Part shown: positions 39,034 through 45,674 of the stretch, piece by piece
Layout of the letters: each line of letters opens with the position of its first letter
How positions within the stretch are numbered: the stretch's first letter is position 1
Assembly (NCBI GenBank): GCA_964490875.1
Contig: CAZBEF010000009.1
Span: 1 to 49,349, forward strand
Direction of reading: 5' to 3'
DNA: 49,349 bases
Origin: CAYYYG01 sp964490875
Lineage (GTDB): Bacteria > Patescibacteriota > Microgenomatia > UBA1406 > GWC2-37-13
The notes under the pieces: generated by a model
Seen by the model: only the letters and a program-made list of their open reading frames with translations
The model's database searches: none
What the model was told of the DNA's origin: nothing
Position numbers and translations under genes: made by a program

Positions 39034-39576
39034 ATGATAATCGGGCCAAAAATTCTTCTGCATTTAGTAAAAACAAAAAACTTAGTAACCGATTTAAGTA
39101 AACGGGAGTTAACAGAGCCGGAAGGCGCCGGTTTTGATCTTCGATTAGGCGAAGTGCATGAGATTGTCGGCGGCACGGCATTTTTGGGAGAAGATGAACG
39201 GGAGACTCCAAAAATTAAATCGCTCATGAAATATAATGCCAAGAAGAAGCAGTCGATCACGGTTCAGCCCGGTGCATTTTATTTAGTTACCACAATTGAA
39301 TCGGTGAATTTGCCGCAGGATATCACGATTAATTTTAAACCGCGGACAACAACATTTAGAAGCGGGCTGAATATCAGAACCGGTAATGTGGCACCTGGTT
39401 ACCACGGGCCGCTTACATTTGCTCTAAAAAATGAAGGACCGTTGCCGGTTACTCTCGAGTTAGGCGCTCGTATTATTCATGCCCAGTTTTATTGGGTCGA
39501 CGGCGGTGGTTCGATGTACCGCGGCCAGTGGCAGGGCGGGCGAGTAACCACGCAAAAAAGAGAGAAGCAAGTTTAA
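39034..39576 (+). CDS. dCTP deaminase/dUTPase-family protein lacking the usual catalytic acids
   Basis: This 180-residue beta-barrel protein is related to Dcd and trimeric dUTPase: FDLRLGEVHEIVGGT, QPGAFYLVTTIESVNLP, KPRTTTFRSGLNI, GYHGPLTFALKNEG and LELGARIIHAQFYWV follow the family order. By eye alignment the Dcd catalytic Glu (in LEFYN of E. coli) corresponds to Ala130, and the conserved Asp before PG(F/W)xG corresponds to Ala120. It may therefore be a nucleotide-binding or divergent enzyme. The start at 39034 is chosen because the family begins near MIIGPKIL. thyA follows after a repeat. Confidence 0.75.
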   Translation: MIIGPKILLHLVKTKNLVTDLSKRELTEPEGAGFDLRLGEVHEIVGGTAFLGEDERETPKIKSLMKYNAKKKQSITVQPGAFYLVTTIESVNLPQDITINFKPRTTTFRSGLNIRTGNVAPGYHGPLTFALKNEGPLPVTLELGARIIHAQFYWVDGGGSMYRGQWQGGRVTTQKREKQV

Positions 39577-39582
39577 TGCTAA

Positions 39583-39679
39583 TGTCATCCTGACGAAGGT
39601 CAGGATCCCATTAAAATCAAACAAATTTATATTAGCGACCGTTTAAATTAACGGGATCCCGATATTAATCGGGATGACA
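39583..39679. repeat. Dispersed TGTCATCC...GGATGACA repeat between dcd-like and thyA
   Basis: Perfect 8-base terminal inverted repeats TGTCATCC / GGATGACA enclose two hairpins, ATCCTGAC/GTCAGGAT and ATCCCGAT/ATCGGGAT. The right end contains the ATG at 39674, which is why I do not use it as the thyA start. Confidence 0.75.
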
Positions 39680-39688
39680 TTTGAAACT

Positions 39689-40657
39689 ATGAAAACATCA
39701 GAACATCCGGAATATCAGTATTTAAATTTACTTGAAGAAGCCTTAACAAAAGGCATCCGCAAAGTAGATCGCGGCACTGATGTGGTTCTATATAGTTTAT
39801 TCGGCCGGCAAACCCGCTACGATCTTTCTAAAGGATTTCCTTTATTAACAACGAAACGAGTGTACTGGAAAGGAGTTCTCCATGAGCTTTACTGGTTTAT
39901 GTCCGGTCAATCCAACATTAAATATCTTGTCGATAACAATGTCCATATCTGGGATGATTATCCATACAAAATATATGTCAGCGCAGAAACGAAATCAAAA
40001 AAGTCTCCACTGCTTTCAAAAGAAGAGTTTATTCAAAAAATTCATGATGATGCTAAGTTTGCCAAAAAATGGGGGAATCTGCCGAAAATTTATGGTGAAT
40101 CATGGCGCCGCTGGCCAACCAGAACAAAACGAACCATCGATCAGCTTGGCTGGGTTATTCAGGAGTTGAAAGACGATCCCGATGCAAAAAATCTTATCGT
40201 AAATTCCTGGAATCCGGAATATTTATATACGATGGCAACGTACAAAGATGCTTCCCGATTCCCCATCTGCCACAACATGTATCAGGTGAGCCAGCGAGAC
40301 GGCAAATTATCGCTCCAGCTGTATCAGCGAAGCGCCGATTTATTTTTAGGCGTTCCATTCAACATTGCCAGTTATGCTCTTCTTACCATCATTCTTGCGC
40401 AAATTACCGGTTACGAACCGGGTGAATTTGTTCATACATTCGGTGATGTCCATATTTATGAAAACCATGTTGATCAGGTTAAAGAGCAGCTTTCACGAAC
40501 GCCGCGGAAATTTCCTTCTATTAAAATTGACAAATCTGTTAAAAAACTAGACGACTTTAAGCCGGAACATGTAATATTAGAAAATTACGACCCATATCCA
40601 CCGATAAAGGGAGATCTTACCGTAGCAGGTGGATTATTTGAGAAGAAAAAGAAATAA
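39689..40657 (+). CDS. thyA: Thymidylate synthase (folate-dependent)
   Basis: This enzyme methylates dUMP to dTMP using methylene-tetrahydrofolate. The 322-residue protein has the active-site Cys in RFPICHNMYQVS, the Arg/nucleotide loop LQLYQRSADLFLGVPFNIASYALL, the motif FGRQTRYDLSKGFPLLTTKRV at the N-terminus, and the C-terminal dUMP/folate-closing region. It carries the roughly 50-residue insertion after IWDDY seen in the longer ThyA forms such as that of Lactobacillus. The start at 39689 avoids the ATG inside the dispersed repeat. It works with folA encoded 440 bases downstream. Confidence 0.95.
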   Translation: MKTSEHPEYQYLNLLEEALTKGIRKVDRGTDVVLYSLFGRQTRYDLSKGFPLLTTKRVYWKGVLHELYWFMSGQSNIKYLVDNNVHIWDDYPYKIYVSAETKSKKSPLLSKEEFIQKIHDDAKFAKKWGNLPKIYGESWRRWPTRTKRTIDQLGWVIQELKDDPDAKNLIVNSWNPEYLYTMATYKDASRFPICHNMYQVSQRDGKLSLQLYQRSADLFLGVPFNIASYALLTIILAQITGYEPGEFVHTFGDVHIYENHVDQVKEQLSRTPRKFPSIKIDKSVKKLDDFKPEHVILENYDPYPPIKGDLTVAGGLFEKKKK

Positions 40658-40684
40658 AGTCGTTCGACATATGCTTTCGCTCTG

Positions 40685-40690
40685 TATACT
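40685..40690 (+). promoter_or_regulatory. -10 box of the deoxyribosyltransferase-like gene
   Basis: TATACT ends six bases before the ATG at 40697. Confidence 0.45.
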
Positions 40691-40696
40691 TAAAGC

Positions 40697-41077
40697 ATGA
40701 TAATCTATGTCACTCATTCCAGAAACTACGATTTTAAAACAGAGTTATATCTTCCGCTTAAGAATTCTTCCCTCTTGCACAGCCACACATTAATTCTTCC
40801 TCATGATCTTTCCGATGATGCATACGACAGCAAAACATTATTCTCCGAGAAAAAATGCGACCTTGTTATTGCAGAAATATCATATTCTTCAACGTCGCAG
40901 GGGATCGAAATCGGCTGGGCGGATATGAAAGATATTCCAATAATTTGTGTCGTAAAACATGGAAACGTTTATTCTCAGTCTCTTAAAGCTGTAACTCATC
41001 ATTTTATTGTCTATGCCGATTCCAAGGAGCTGGTGTCGCGCCTTGCCGAATTCCTGAATTCATTTCCTATCGCGTAA
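40697..41077 (+). CDS. Nucleoside 2-deoxyribosyltransferase-like protein
   Basis: This 126-residue Rossmann-like protein has the NDT-family motif CDLVIAEISYSSTSQGIEIGWA (S-x-G-x-E-x-G-x-A-like, with the catalytic Glu kept), preceded by IYVTHSRNYDFKTELYLPLK and followed by IPIICVV. Family members move deoxyribose between bases or hydrolyse deoxynucleoside monophosphates. The gene sits between thyA and folA, which supports a role in deoxynucleotide salvage. A related domain is fused to thymidylate kinase at 44181. Confidence 0.75.
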   Translation: MIIYVTHSRNYDFKTELYLPLKNSSLLHSHTLILPHDLSDDAYDSKTLFSEKKCDLVIAEISYSSTSQGIEIGWADMKDIPIICVVKHGNVYSQSLKAVTHHFIVYADSKELVSRLAEFLNSFPIA

Positions 41078-41083
41078 AACTTG

Positions 41084-41089
41084 TATTAT
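41084..41089 (+). promoter_or_regulatory. -10 box of folA
   Basis: TATTAT ends nine bases before the ATG at 41099. The TTG at 41081 overlaps this box and is unlikely to be a start codon. Confidence 0.4.
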
Positions 41090-41098
41090 CATAACCAT

Positions 41099-41593
41099 AT
41101 GCAAACACCCATCGTCAGTGCTATAGCCGCGATTGCGAGAAACCGCGTCATCGGCCACGGCAATAAACTATTATGGAATATTCCCGAAGATATGAAGTAT
41201 TTTCGTGAAGTGACTCGAGGTCATGCTGTTGTCATGGGAAGGAAAACCTTCGAATCCATCGGGCGGCCGCTGCCGAACCGTCTTAACATTGTCATAACCC
41301 GCGACCAGTCTTTTTCTGCCGAAGGAGTTACGGTATGTCATTCATTGGAAGAAGCATTGGATTTCGCCCGGCAGAATGAATCGGAAGAAATTTTCATCAT
41401 TGGCGGCGCTCAGATCTATACTCAGGCTTTGCCGTTTACCGACCGATTATATCTGACCGTCGTTCATAAGAATTTTGAAGGCGAAGCCGTTTTCCCCGAA
41501 CATAAAGAATTCTCAAAAATCGTGTCCCAGAAAGACAGCCGCGATGAAAATGTGGAATATACGTTCTTAGTGCTGGAGCGGCCTTCTGCCTGA
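41099..41593 (+). CDS. folA: Dihydrofolate reductase
   Basis: This enzyme regenerates tetrahydrofolate from the dihydrofolate made by ThyA. The 164-residue protein has VSAIAAIARNRVIGHGNKLLWNIPEDMKYFREVT (with the active-site acidic Asp), VVMGRKTFESIGRPLPNRLNIVITR, and IFIIGGAQIYTQAL. All of these are DHFR landmarks. The start at 41099 puts the first beta strand in place. A TATTAT box precedes it. It lies 21 bases after the deoxyribosyltransferase-like gene. Confidence 0.95.
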   Translation: MQTPIVSAIAAIARNRVIGHGNKLLWNIPEDMKYFREVTRGHAVVMGRKTFESIGRPLPNRLNIVITRDQSFSAEGVTVCHSLEEALDFARQNESEEIFIIGGAQIYTQALPFTDRLYLTVVHKNFEGEAVFPEHKEFSKIVSQKDSRDENVEYTFLVLERPSA

Positions 41594-41599
41594 TATAAT
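41591..41599 (+). promoter_or_regulatory. Extended -10 (TGATATAAT) of avtA
   Basis: TGA followed by TATAAT (41594-41599) lies 13 bases before the ATG at 41613. The leader is short. Confidence 0.45.
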
Positions 41600-41612
41600 A
41601 TCTACATAAAAT

Positions 41613-42857
41613 ATGCATTTTTCTAAATTCGGAACCAAATTCACCAGCCATACCGGTATCTTGCAGCTTATGGACGATATGGGCAAAGCATTCGCTGAAG
41701 GTAATAAGATTATGCTGGGCGGTGGAAATCCAAGCCATATTCCCGAGGTTGAAGCAGAACTCCGCGCCCGCATGGAGAAAATTCTGAAAGACGACACATT
41801 TGAAAAAATGGTCGGGGATTATGATTCTCCAGAAGGCGACCATGAATTTATCGAAGCACTAGTTCAGCTTTTTAAGAAAGAATACGATTGGGATATTTCA
41901 TCAGAAAATATTGCCCTAACCAACGGATCGCAAACTTCCTTTTTTTATCTCTTTAATATGTTTGCCGGAGAGCAGCCGAATGGAAAACGAAAACGGATCC
42001 TCTTGCCGCTTACTCCAGAATACATAGGGTATACCGATGCTGGTCTGGATGATGATTATTTCATTTCCATAAAACCTTCGATAGAATTTTTAGGCGGGCA
42101 TTTATTTAAATATCATGTGGATTTCACTCATCTGAACATTAATGAAGAAGTCGGCGCTATCTGTGTGTCTCGTCCCACAAACCCGACCGGAAACGTTTTA
42201 ACCGATGAAGAAATTCAGCATTTAGAATCATTGGCGGCAGAACATGACATTCCTTTCATAATTGACAATGCGTATGGCGTACCGTTTCCGCATATTATCT
42301 TCACCGAAGCAAAACCTCATTTTAATGAAAACACAATAATTACGATGTCACTTTCTAAAATCGGACTGCCGGGAGTTCGGACAGGAATTGTCATTGCTAA
42401 AAAAGAGGTCATCAAAGCATTAAGCGCTATGAATGCAATTATTGGTTTAGCGCCAACGAGTGTCGGCGCACATCTGGCAATGGACATGGTTAAAACAGGA
42501 AAAGTTATCGATCTTTCTGCAAATGTGGTTCGGCCATTTTATGAAAATAAGATGAAAAAAGCGGTTGAATGGTTTACACAGGCGCTCGGTAATACGCCGT
42601 ATTATATTCATAAACCTGAAGGCGCTTTATTTTTATGGTTATGGTTTAAAGATCTGCCTATTTCGTCCCAAGAATTATATGAGCGGTTGAAAAGTCGGGG
42701 AGTGATTGTTGTTCCCGGCAATTATTTCTTCCCTGGTTTGAAAGAGGAATGGAAGCACACTCAGGAATGTATCCGGGTGAGTTATGCTCAGAAAGAAGAA
42801 ACGGTGCAAAAGGGTATTGAAATTATCGCGGAAGAGGTTAAACGCTGTTTTAAATAA
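41613..42857 (+). CDS. avtA: Valine-pyruvate aminotransferase (AvtA family)
   Basis: This PLP-dependent class I/II aminotransferase (414 residues) converts 2-oxoisovalerate and alanine to valine and pyruvate in known members. Its sequence follows AvtA of enterobacteria closely: FSKFGTKFTSHTGILQLMDD, IMLGGGNPSHIPEVE, NIALTNGSQTSFFYLFN, ICVSRPTNPTGNVLTDEE, DNAYGVPFPHIIFTEA, the PLP lysine 249 in MSLSKIGLPGVR, and KPEGALFLWLWFKDLPI. It is the only amino-acid biosynthetic gene in the window, which suggests acquisition by transfer. It has its own promoter. Confidence 0.92.
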   Translation: MHFSKFGTKFTSHTGILQLMDDMGKAFAEGNKIMLGGGNPSHIPEVEAELRARMEKILKDDTFEKMVGDYDSPEGDHEFIEALVQLFKKEYDWDISSENIALTNGSQTSFFYLFNMFAGEQPNGKRKRILLPLTPEYIGYTDAGLDDDYFISIKPSIEFLGGHLFKYHVDFTHLNINEEVGAICVSRPTNPTGNVLTDEEIQHLESLAAEHDIPFIIDNAYGVPFPHIIFTEAKPHFNENTIITMSLSKIGLPGVRTGIVIAKKEVIKALSAMNAIIGLAPTSVGAHLAMDMVKTGKVIDLSANVVRPFYENKMKKAVEWFTQALGNTPYYIHKPEGALFLWLWFKDLPISSQELYERLKSRGVIVVPGNYFFPGLKEEWKHTQECIRVSYAQKEETVQKGIEIIAEEVKRCFK

Positions 42858-43031
42858 TCATTTTTTTTGTTCCCCATCTTTAAGAACATATCCTGAATGT
42901 ATTTTGTCAATACAATATAATTGTGCTTTCATTTTTTTTAATGTTTTGGGTGATGGGAGAAAGTCTTTCATGATCTGAATTCGTCCAAAAGTTCCTTGTA
43001 ATATTTCACCTTTTTTGATTGATTTTTTCAT
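42858..43031 (-). CDS. BrnA-like antitoxin, apparently lacking the DNA-binding half
   Basis: This 57-residue ORF on the minus strand starts MKKSIKKGEILQG and has the BrnA-like segment RIQIMKDFLPSPKTLKKMK. In CopG/BrnA antitoxins a ribbon-helix-helix domain (KVTLSLS..SIDFFK) should follow. Here the sequence continues QLYCIDKIHSGYVLKDGEQKK and stops. It overlaps the BrnT gene end by 26 bases and has a good Shine-Dalgarno (AAGGAG). It may be a short or degraded antitoxin. Its stop abuts the avtA stop. Confidence 0.55.
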   Translation of the reverse strand: MKKSIKKGEILQGTFGRIQIMKDFLPSPKTLKKMKAQLYCIDKIHSGYVLKDGEQKK

Positions 43032-43290
43032 ATATTTTTCGCTCCTTTCTCCAAAATCCTGCTCCTATAATTCTAATCATTATTCCTCGATAGGTGAATC
43101 GTACAGTGCACACATTATTTTTCACTTTTCCAATGCAATAATATCGTTTCTCATTCTTGGAACTATGATCTAAATCATAAACAATGATACGGTTTACATC
43201 ATCAAAAGCCAACTCTGCTTCTTCAAACGATACTCTATGTTTTTCTATGTTCTGATTATTTTTAGTTTTATCCCACTCGAATAGATTCAT
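43006..43290 (-). CDS. brnT: BrnT-family toxin (ribonuclease)
   Basis: This 94-residue RelE-fold toxin of type II toxin-antitoxin modules has the BrnT pattern FEWDKTKNNQNIEKHRVSFEEAELAFDD, then YYCIGKVKNNVCTVRFTYRG and the C-terminal GAGFWRKERKIYE, matching the family's ISARKA(x)KKERxxYE. Translation probably starts at 43290 (MNLFEWDK). It is followed by the overlapping antitoxin-like gene, the usual toxin-first order of brnTA. Confidence 0.8.
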   Translation of the reverse strand: MNLFEWDKTKNNQNIEKHRVSFEEAELAFDDVNRIIVYDLDHSSKNEKRYYCIGKVKNNVCTVRFTYRGIMIRIIGAGFWRKERKIYEKINQKR

Positions 43291-43309
43291 AATCGAGCGG
43301 TGTACAGAT

Positions 43310-43338
43310 ATACTAAACAAATTGTCTCACGATTTCAA
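43310..43338 (-). promoter_or_regulatory. Promoter TTGAAA-17-TAGTAT of the toxin-antitoxin locus
   Basis: On the minus strand TTGAAA (43338-43333), a 17-base spacer and TAGTAT (43315-43310) lie 19 bases before the BrnT ATG. This gives a leader of about a dozen bases, unlike the leaderless housekeeping genes. Confidence 0.45.
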
Positions 43339-43420
43339 TGGACTATACGCCACAAATTTATATATTTAGCTTGTCACTACAAAGTTTTTATGTGTTAATT
43401 GAGTTGAATTTATCTTCAAT

Positions 43421-43429
43421 TGGTATAAT
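43421..43429 (+). promoter_or_regulatory. Extended -10 (TGGTATAAT) upstream of the MTH1-like gene
   Basis: TGG followed by TATAAT (43424-43429) lies 25 bases before the ATG at 43455. Confidence 0.4.
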
Positions 43430-43454
43430 AGAACAGATTAATTTAGTTCTCAAA

Positions 43455-43958
43455 ATGATTACTACGCAACTGAACGAATATAAAAAAAATTTAAAGAACT
43501 CACTCCGTCCAAGAACTCTTACCTTTTTTGTTAAAAATAATAAAATTATGCTCGGTTACAAGAAACGCGGATTCGGAAAAGGCAACTTCTTAGGCATAGG
43601 AGGAAAGGTGGAGCCGGGCGAAACTATTGAGGTTGCTGCAAGGCGGGAAATCCTGGAAGAAGTAGAAGTAACTGCTAAATCATTACAACAAAAAGCAACA
43701 TTAAATTTTTATTTTCCTCATATCCAGGATGAAAGCTGGAATCAGCAGGTACACGCTTTTATTTTGAGAGAATGGGAAGGAGAACCGCAAGAGACGGAGG
43801 AAATTAAACCTCAGTGGTTTGAATTATCACAAATTCCTTATAGCAAAATGTGGGATGATGCTCACTTTTGGTTGCCCCTTATTTTTGATGGGAAGGTTGT
43901 TACAGCAGACTTTCTTTTTGATGAGAATCTAAAGGTTATTGCAAGTAATATAACTTGA
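43455..43958 (+). CDS. NUDIX hydrolase of the MTH1 (8-oxo-dGTP diphosphatase) type
   Basis: This pool-cleaning hydrolase probably removes oxidised dNTPs. The 167-residue protein follows the MTH1 pattern: LTFFVKNNKIMLGYKKRGFGKGNFLGIGGKVEPGETIEVAARREILEEVEVTA is a full Nudix box (G-x5-E-x7-REUxEExGU) embedded in the MTH1-specific KKRGFGxGxxxGxGGKV. The C-terminal ETEEIKPQWFELSQIPYSKMWDDAHFWLPLIFDGK also matches. Translation from 43455 (MITTQLNEYK) gives a sensible N-terminus. It lies just upstream of the thymidylate kinase fusion. Confidence 0.88.
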   Translation: MITTQLNEYKKNLKNSLRPRTLTFFVKNNKIMLGYKKRGFGKGNFLGIGGKVEPGETIEVAARREILEEVEVTAKSLQQKATLNFYFPHIQDESWNQQVHAFILREWEGEPQETEEIKPQWFELSQIPYSKMWDDAHFWLPLIFDGKVVTADFLFDENLKVIASNIT

Positions 43959-44131
43959 ATCAGCGCATATAAAATTTTTTCCCACTATTCTCTCCTCCTT
44001 ATGTCCGACGTACCAATATGGGTATGTAAATACGATAGGGCACATTTGTCTGCTTTTCAATCGCTTATATACTACAATTTAGAAAATCAGCACCATCTAA
44101 AGGGCTAATTAATGCGAGTTTCAGTCTGATC

Positions 44132-44160
44132 TTGCAGAAGCAGGGGATTGAGGGTATTAT
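44132..44160 (+). promoter_or_regulatory. Promoter TTGCAG-17-TATTAT of the thymidylate kinase fusion gene
   Basis: TTGCAG (44132-44137), a 17-base spacer and TATTAT (44155-44160) place the start of transcription near 44167 and leave a leader of about 14 bases. The rest of the gap 43959-44180 holds no gene I can see. Confidence 0.5.
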
Positions 44161-44180
44161 TAGAGAATTCAACTCATCAT

Positions 44181-45206
44181 ATGTTTTCTATTTATTTCAC
44201 AACCAGCAGTAAAAACGAGAACAATTTAATTTCTAAGATATTAACAAAGCATGCAACATTGATTGGAGATCTGCCAGAAGCTGATATTGTTATTGCCGAA
44301 GTTACTGCTTTATCATCCGAAGTCAGAACAGAGATTCTTCAGTCATTGGAAAGGAATATACCGGTTTTAGCCTTGCTTCAGGCCGGCAAAGAAGATACCG
44401 TTTCGCCGATGTTTACCGGCAAATCTTCTGAAAATATTTATGTCGAGTATTATCAAAGTGGTAATGTAGAGCATGTTATCAAAGAGTTTCTCGATTATGT
44501 TGAATTATGCAGAAATCGTAAAGGCACATTTATTGTCATCGAAGGCGGCGATGCGGCAGGCAAGAACACCCAGGCAAAACTATTAGTTGAGTATTTAAAT
44601 AAAAACAACATCAATACCAAATATTTTGATTTTCCCCAGTATTACAGTTCGTTTCATGGCAAAACGGTTGCTAAGTTCCTGCGCGGCGAATTCGGCAATA
44701 TCGATGAAGTATCACCATATCTTGCATCGCTCGCTTACGCATTAGACAGGGCTTCAGTAAAGCATGAAATGGAAACATTTCTTGAAGAAGGCGGAATCAT
44801 TGTCGCCAACCGATATGCAACTTCCAATATGGCGTTTCAGGGAGCAAAATTTTTAAACGAAAAAGAGCAGGAAGAGTATCTGGAATGGATATATCAGCTA
44901 GAATATAAGGTTCATCGAATTCCGAAGGAAGATATTGTTTTATATTTGCAAGTTCCCACACATCTTGCTTCACAGCTTGCGAGCAAGCGGGGGAGCAGGC
45001 CGTATTTAAACGGGAAGAAGGACATTCACGAAGAGGATACCGATCATATTCAAAGAGTAAACACTCTGTACGATCAACTCTCCAAGAGGTATAAGCATTG
45101 GATAACCATAAATTCTGTAAAAGGGGACTATATCGATACTATAGAGAACATTCACCAAAAGATTCTCAATATTTTGAAAGAAAAGAAGATTATAATTAAT
45201 ATATGA
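44181..45206 (+). CDS. tmk: Fusion of a deoxyribosyltransferase-like domain and thymidylate kinase
   Basis: A 341-residue two-domain protein. Residues 1 to about 108 form an NDT-like Rossmann domain (ADIVIAEVTALSSEVRTEILQSLERNIPVLAL keeps the Glu). Residues about 114-341 form dTMP kinase with P-loop EGGDAAGKNTQ (Asn129 where Ser/Thr usually follows Lys), the substrate motif FDFPQYYSSFHGKTVAKFL, ALDRASVKHEM, IIVANRYATSNMAFQGA and the lid ASKRGSRPYLNGKKDIHE. It makes dTDP from dTMP. The start at 44181 is an ATG, while a longer frame begins with TTG inside the promoter. The next gene overlaps by four bases. Confidence 0.88.
   Translation: MFSIYFTTSSKNENNLISKILTKHATLIGDLPEADIVIAEVTALSSEVRTEILQSLERNIPVLALLQAGKEDTVSPMFTGKSSENIYVEYYQSGNVEHVIKEFLDYVELCRNRKGTFIVIEGGDAAGKNTQAKLLVEYLNKNNINTKYFDFPQYYSSFHGKTVAKFLRGEFGNIDEVSPYLASLAYALDRASVKHEMETFLEEGGIIVANRYATSNMAFQGAKFLNEKEQEEYLEWIYQLEYKVHRIPKEDIVLYLQVPTHLASQLASKRGSRPYLNGKKDIHEEDTDHIQRVNTLYDQLSKRYKHWITINSVKGDYIDTIENIHQKILNILKEKKIIINI
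45191..45196 (+). promoter_or_regulatory. -10 box of the membrane protein gene at 45203
   Basis: A perfect TATAAT inside the 3' end of the kinase gene ends six bases before the ATG at 45203. It may be a second, leaderless start in addition to coupling by the ATGA overlap. Confidence 0.4.
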
Positions 45207-45658
45207 TGCCAACTATCTCAATACCTTTCCTCGATGATCTCGAAGAAAAAGCCTATTCATATTTCAGCGATAAAGTACCTAGCATTCCGGCCGAAGCAAA
45301 AGAGACCATTGTTAAATTTCTTCCATATGCCGTAATTCTTATACTATTAGCACAGGCTGCAGCAATTGTTTCTTTTTTCCAAATTAGTACAGTTTTTGAC
45401 GGATTGGGATATTTGTATTCGGTGAATCCTGGAGTAATCGGAGTTATTAGTATTATTCTTTTGGGGCTTGCTTTATGTCTAGAGGCTATGGCTTTGTCAT
45501 ACCTTTTTAAACATAGGTTGTATGGTTGGCGATTATTAACGTATGCGGTTATACTAACTCAGATCAATGAACTAATAAATTTGAACATAATTAATCTTCT
45601 TTTTAGTGGATTGATTATTTTGTTCATATTATTTCAGACACGTGATAGGTATCGGTAA
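45203..45658 (+). CDS. Small multipass membrane protein of unknown function
   Basis: This 151-residue protein has a soluble N-terminus (MMPTISIPFLDDLEEKAYSYFSDKVPSIPAEAKE) and four membrane helices (about 38-60, 75-97, 100-118 and 125-146). It is rich in Leu and Ile with a short basic tail. No family is recognised. It overlaps the kinase fusion by four bases, and its end lies just upstream of the VIT1-type transporter gene, so the three may be co-expressed. Confidence 0.6.
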   Translation: MMPTISIPFLDDLEEKAYSYFSDKVPSIPAEAKETIVKFLPYAVILILLAQAAAIVSFFQISTVFDGLGYLYSVNPGVIGVISIILLGLALCLEAMALSYLFKHRLYGWRLLTYAVILTQINELINLNIINLLFSGLIILFILFQTRDRYR

Positions 45659-45674
45659 TTTTATCCATAATCAT

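Noticed and set aside
43338..43454. N-terminal extension of the MTH1-like protein
   Set aside because: The added residues (from 43338) are hydrophobic and unlike the family, and a TATAAT lies inside at 43424. The start at 43455 is better.
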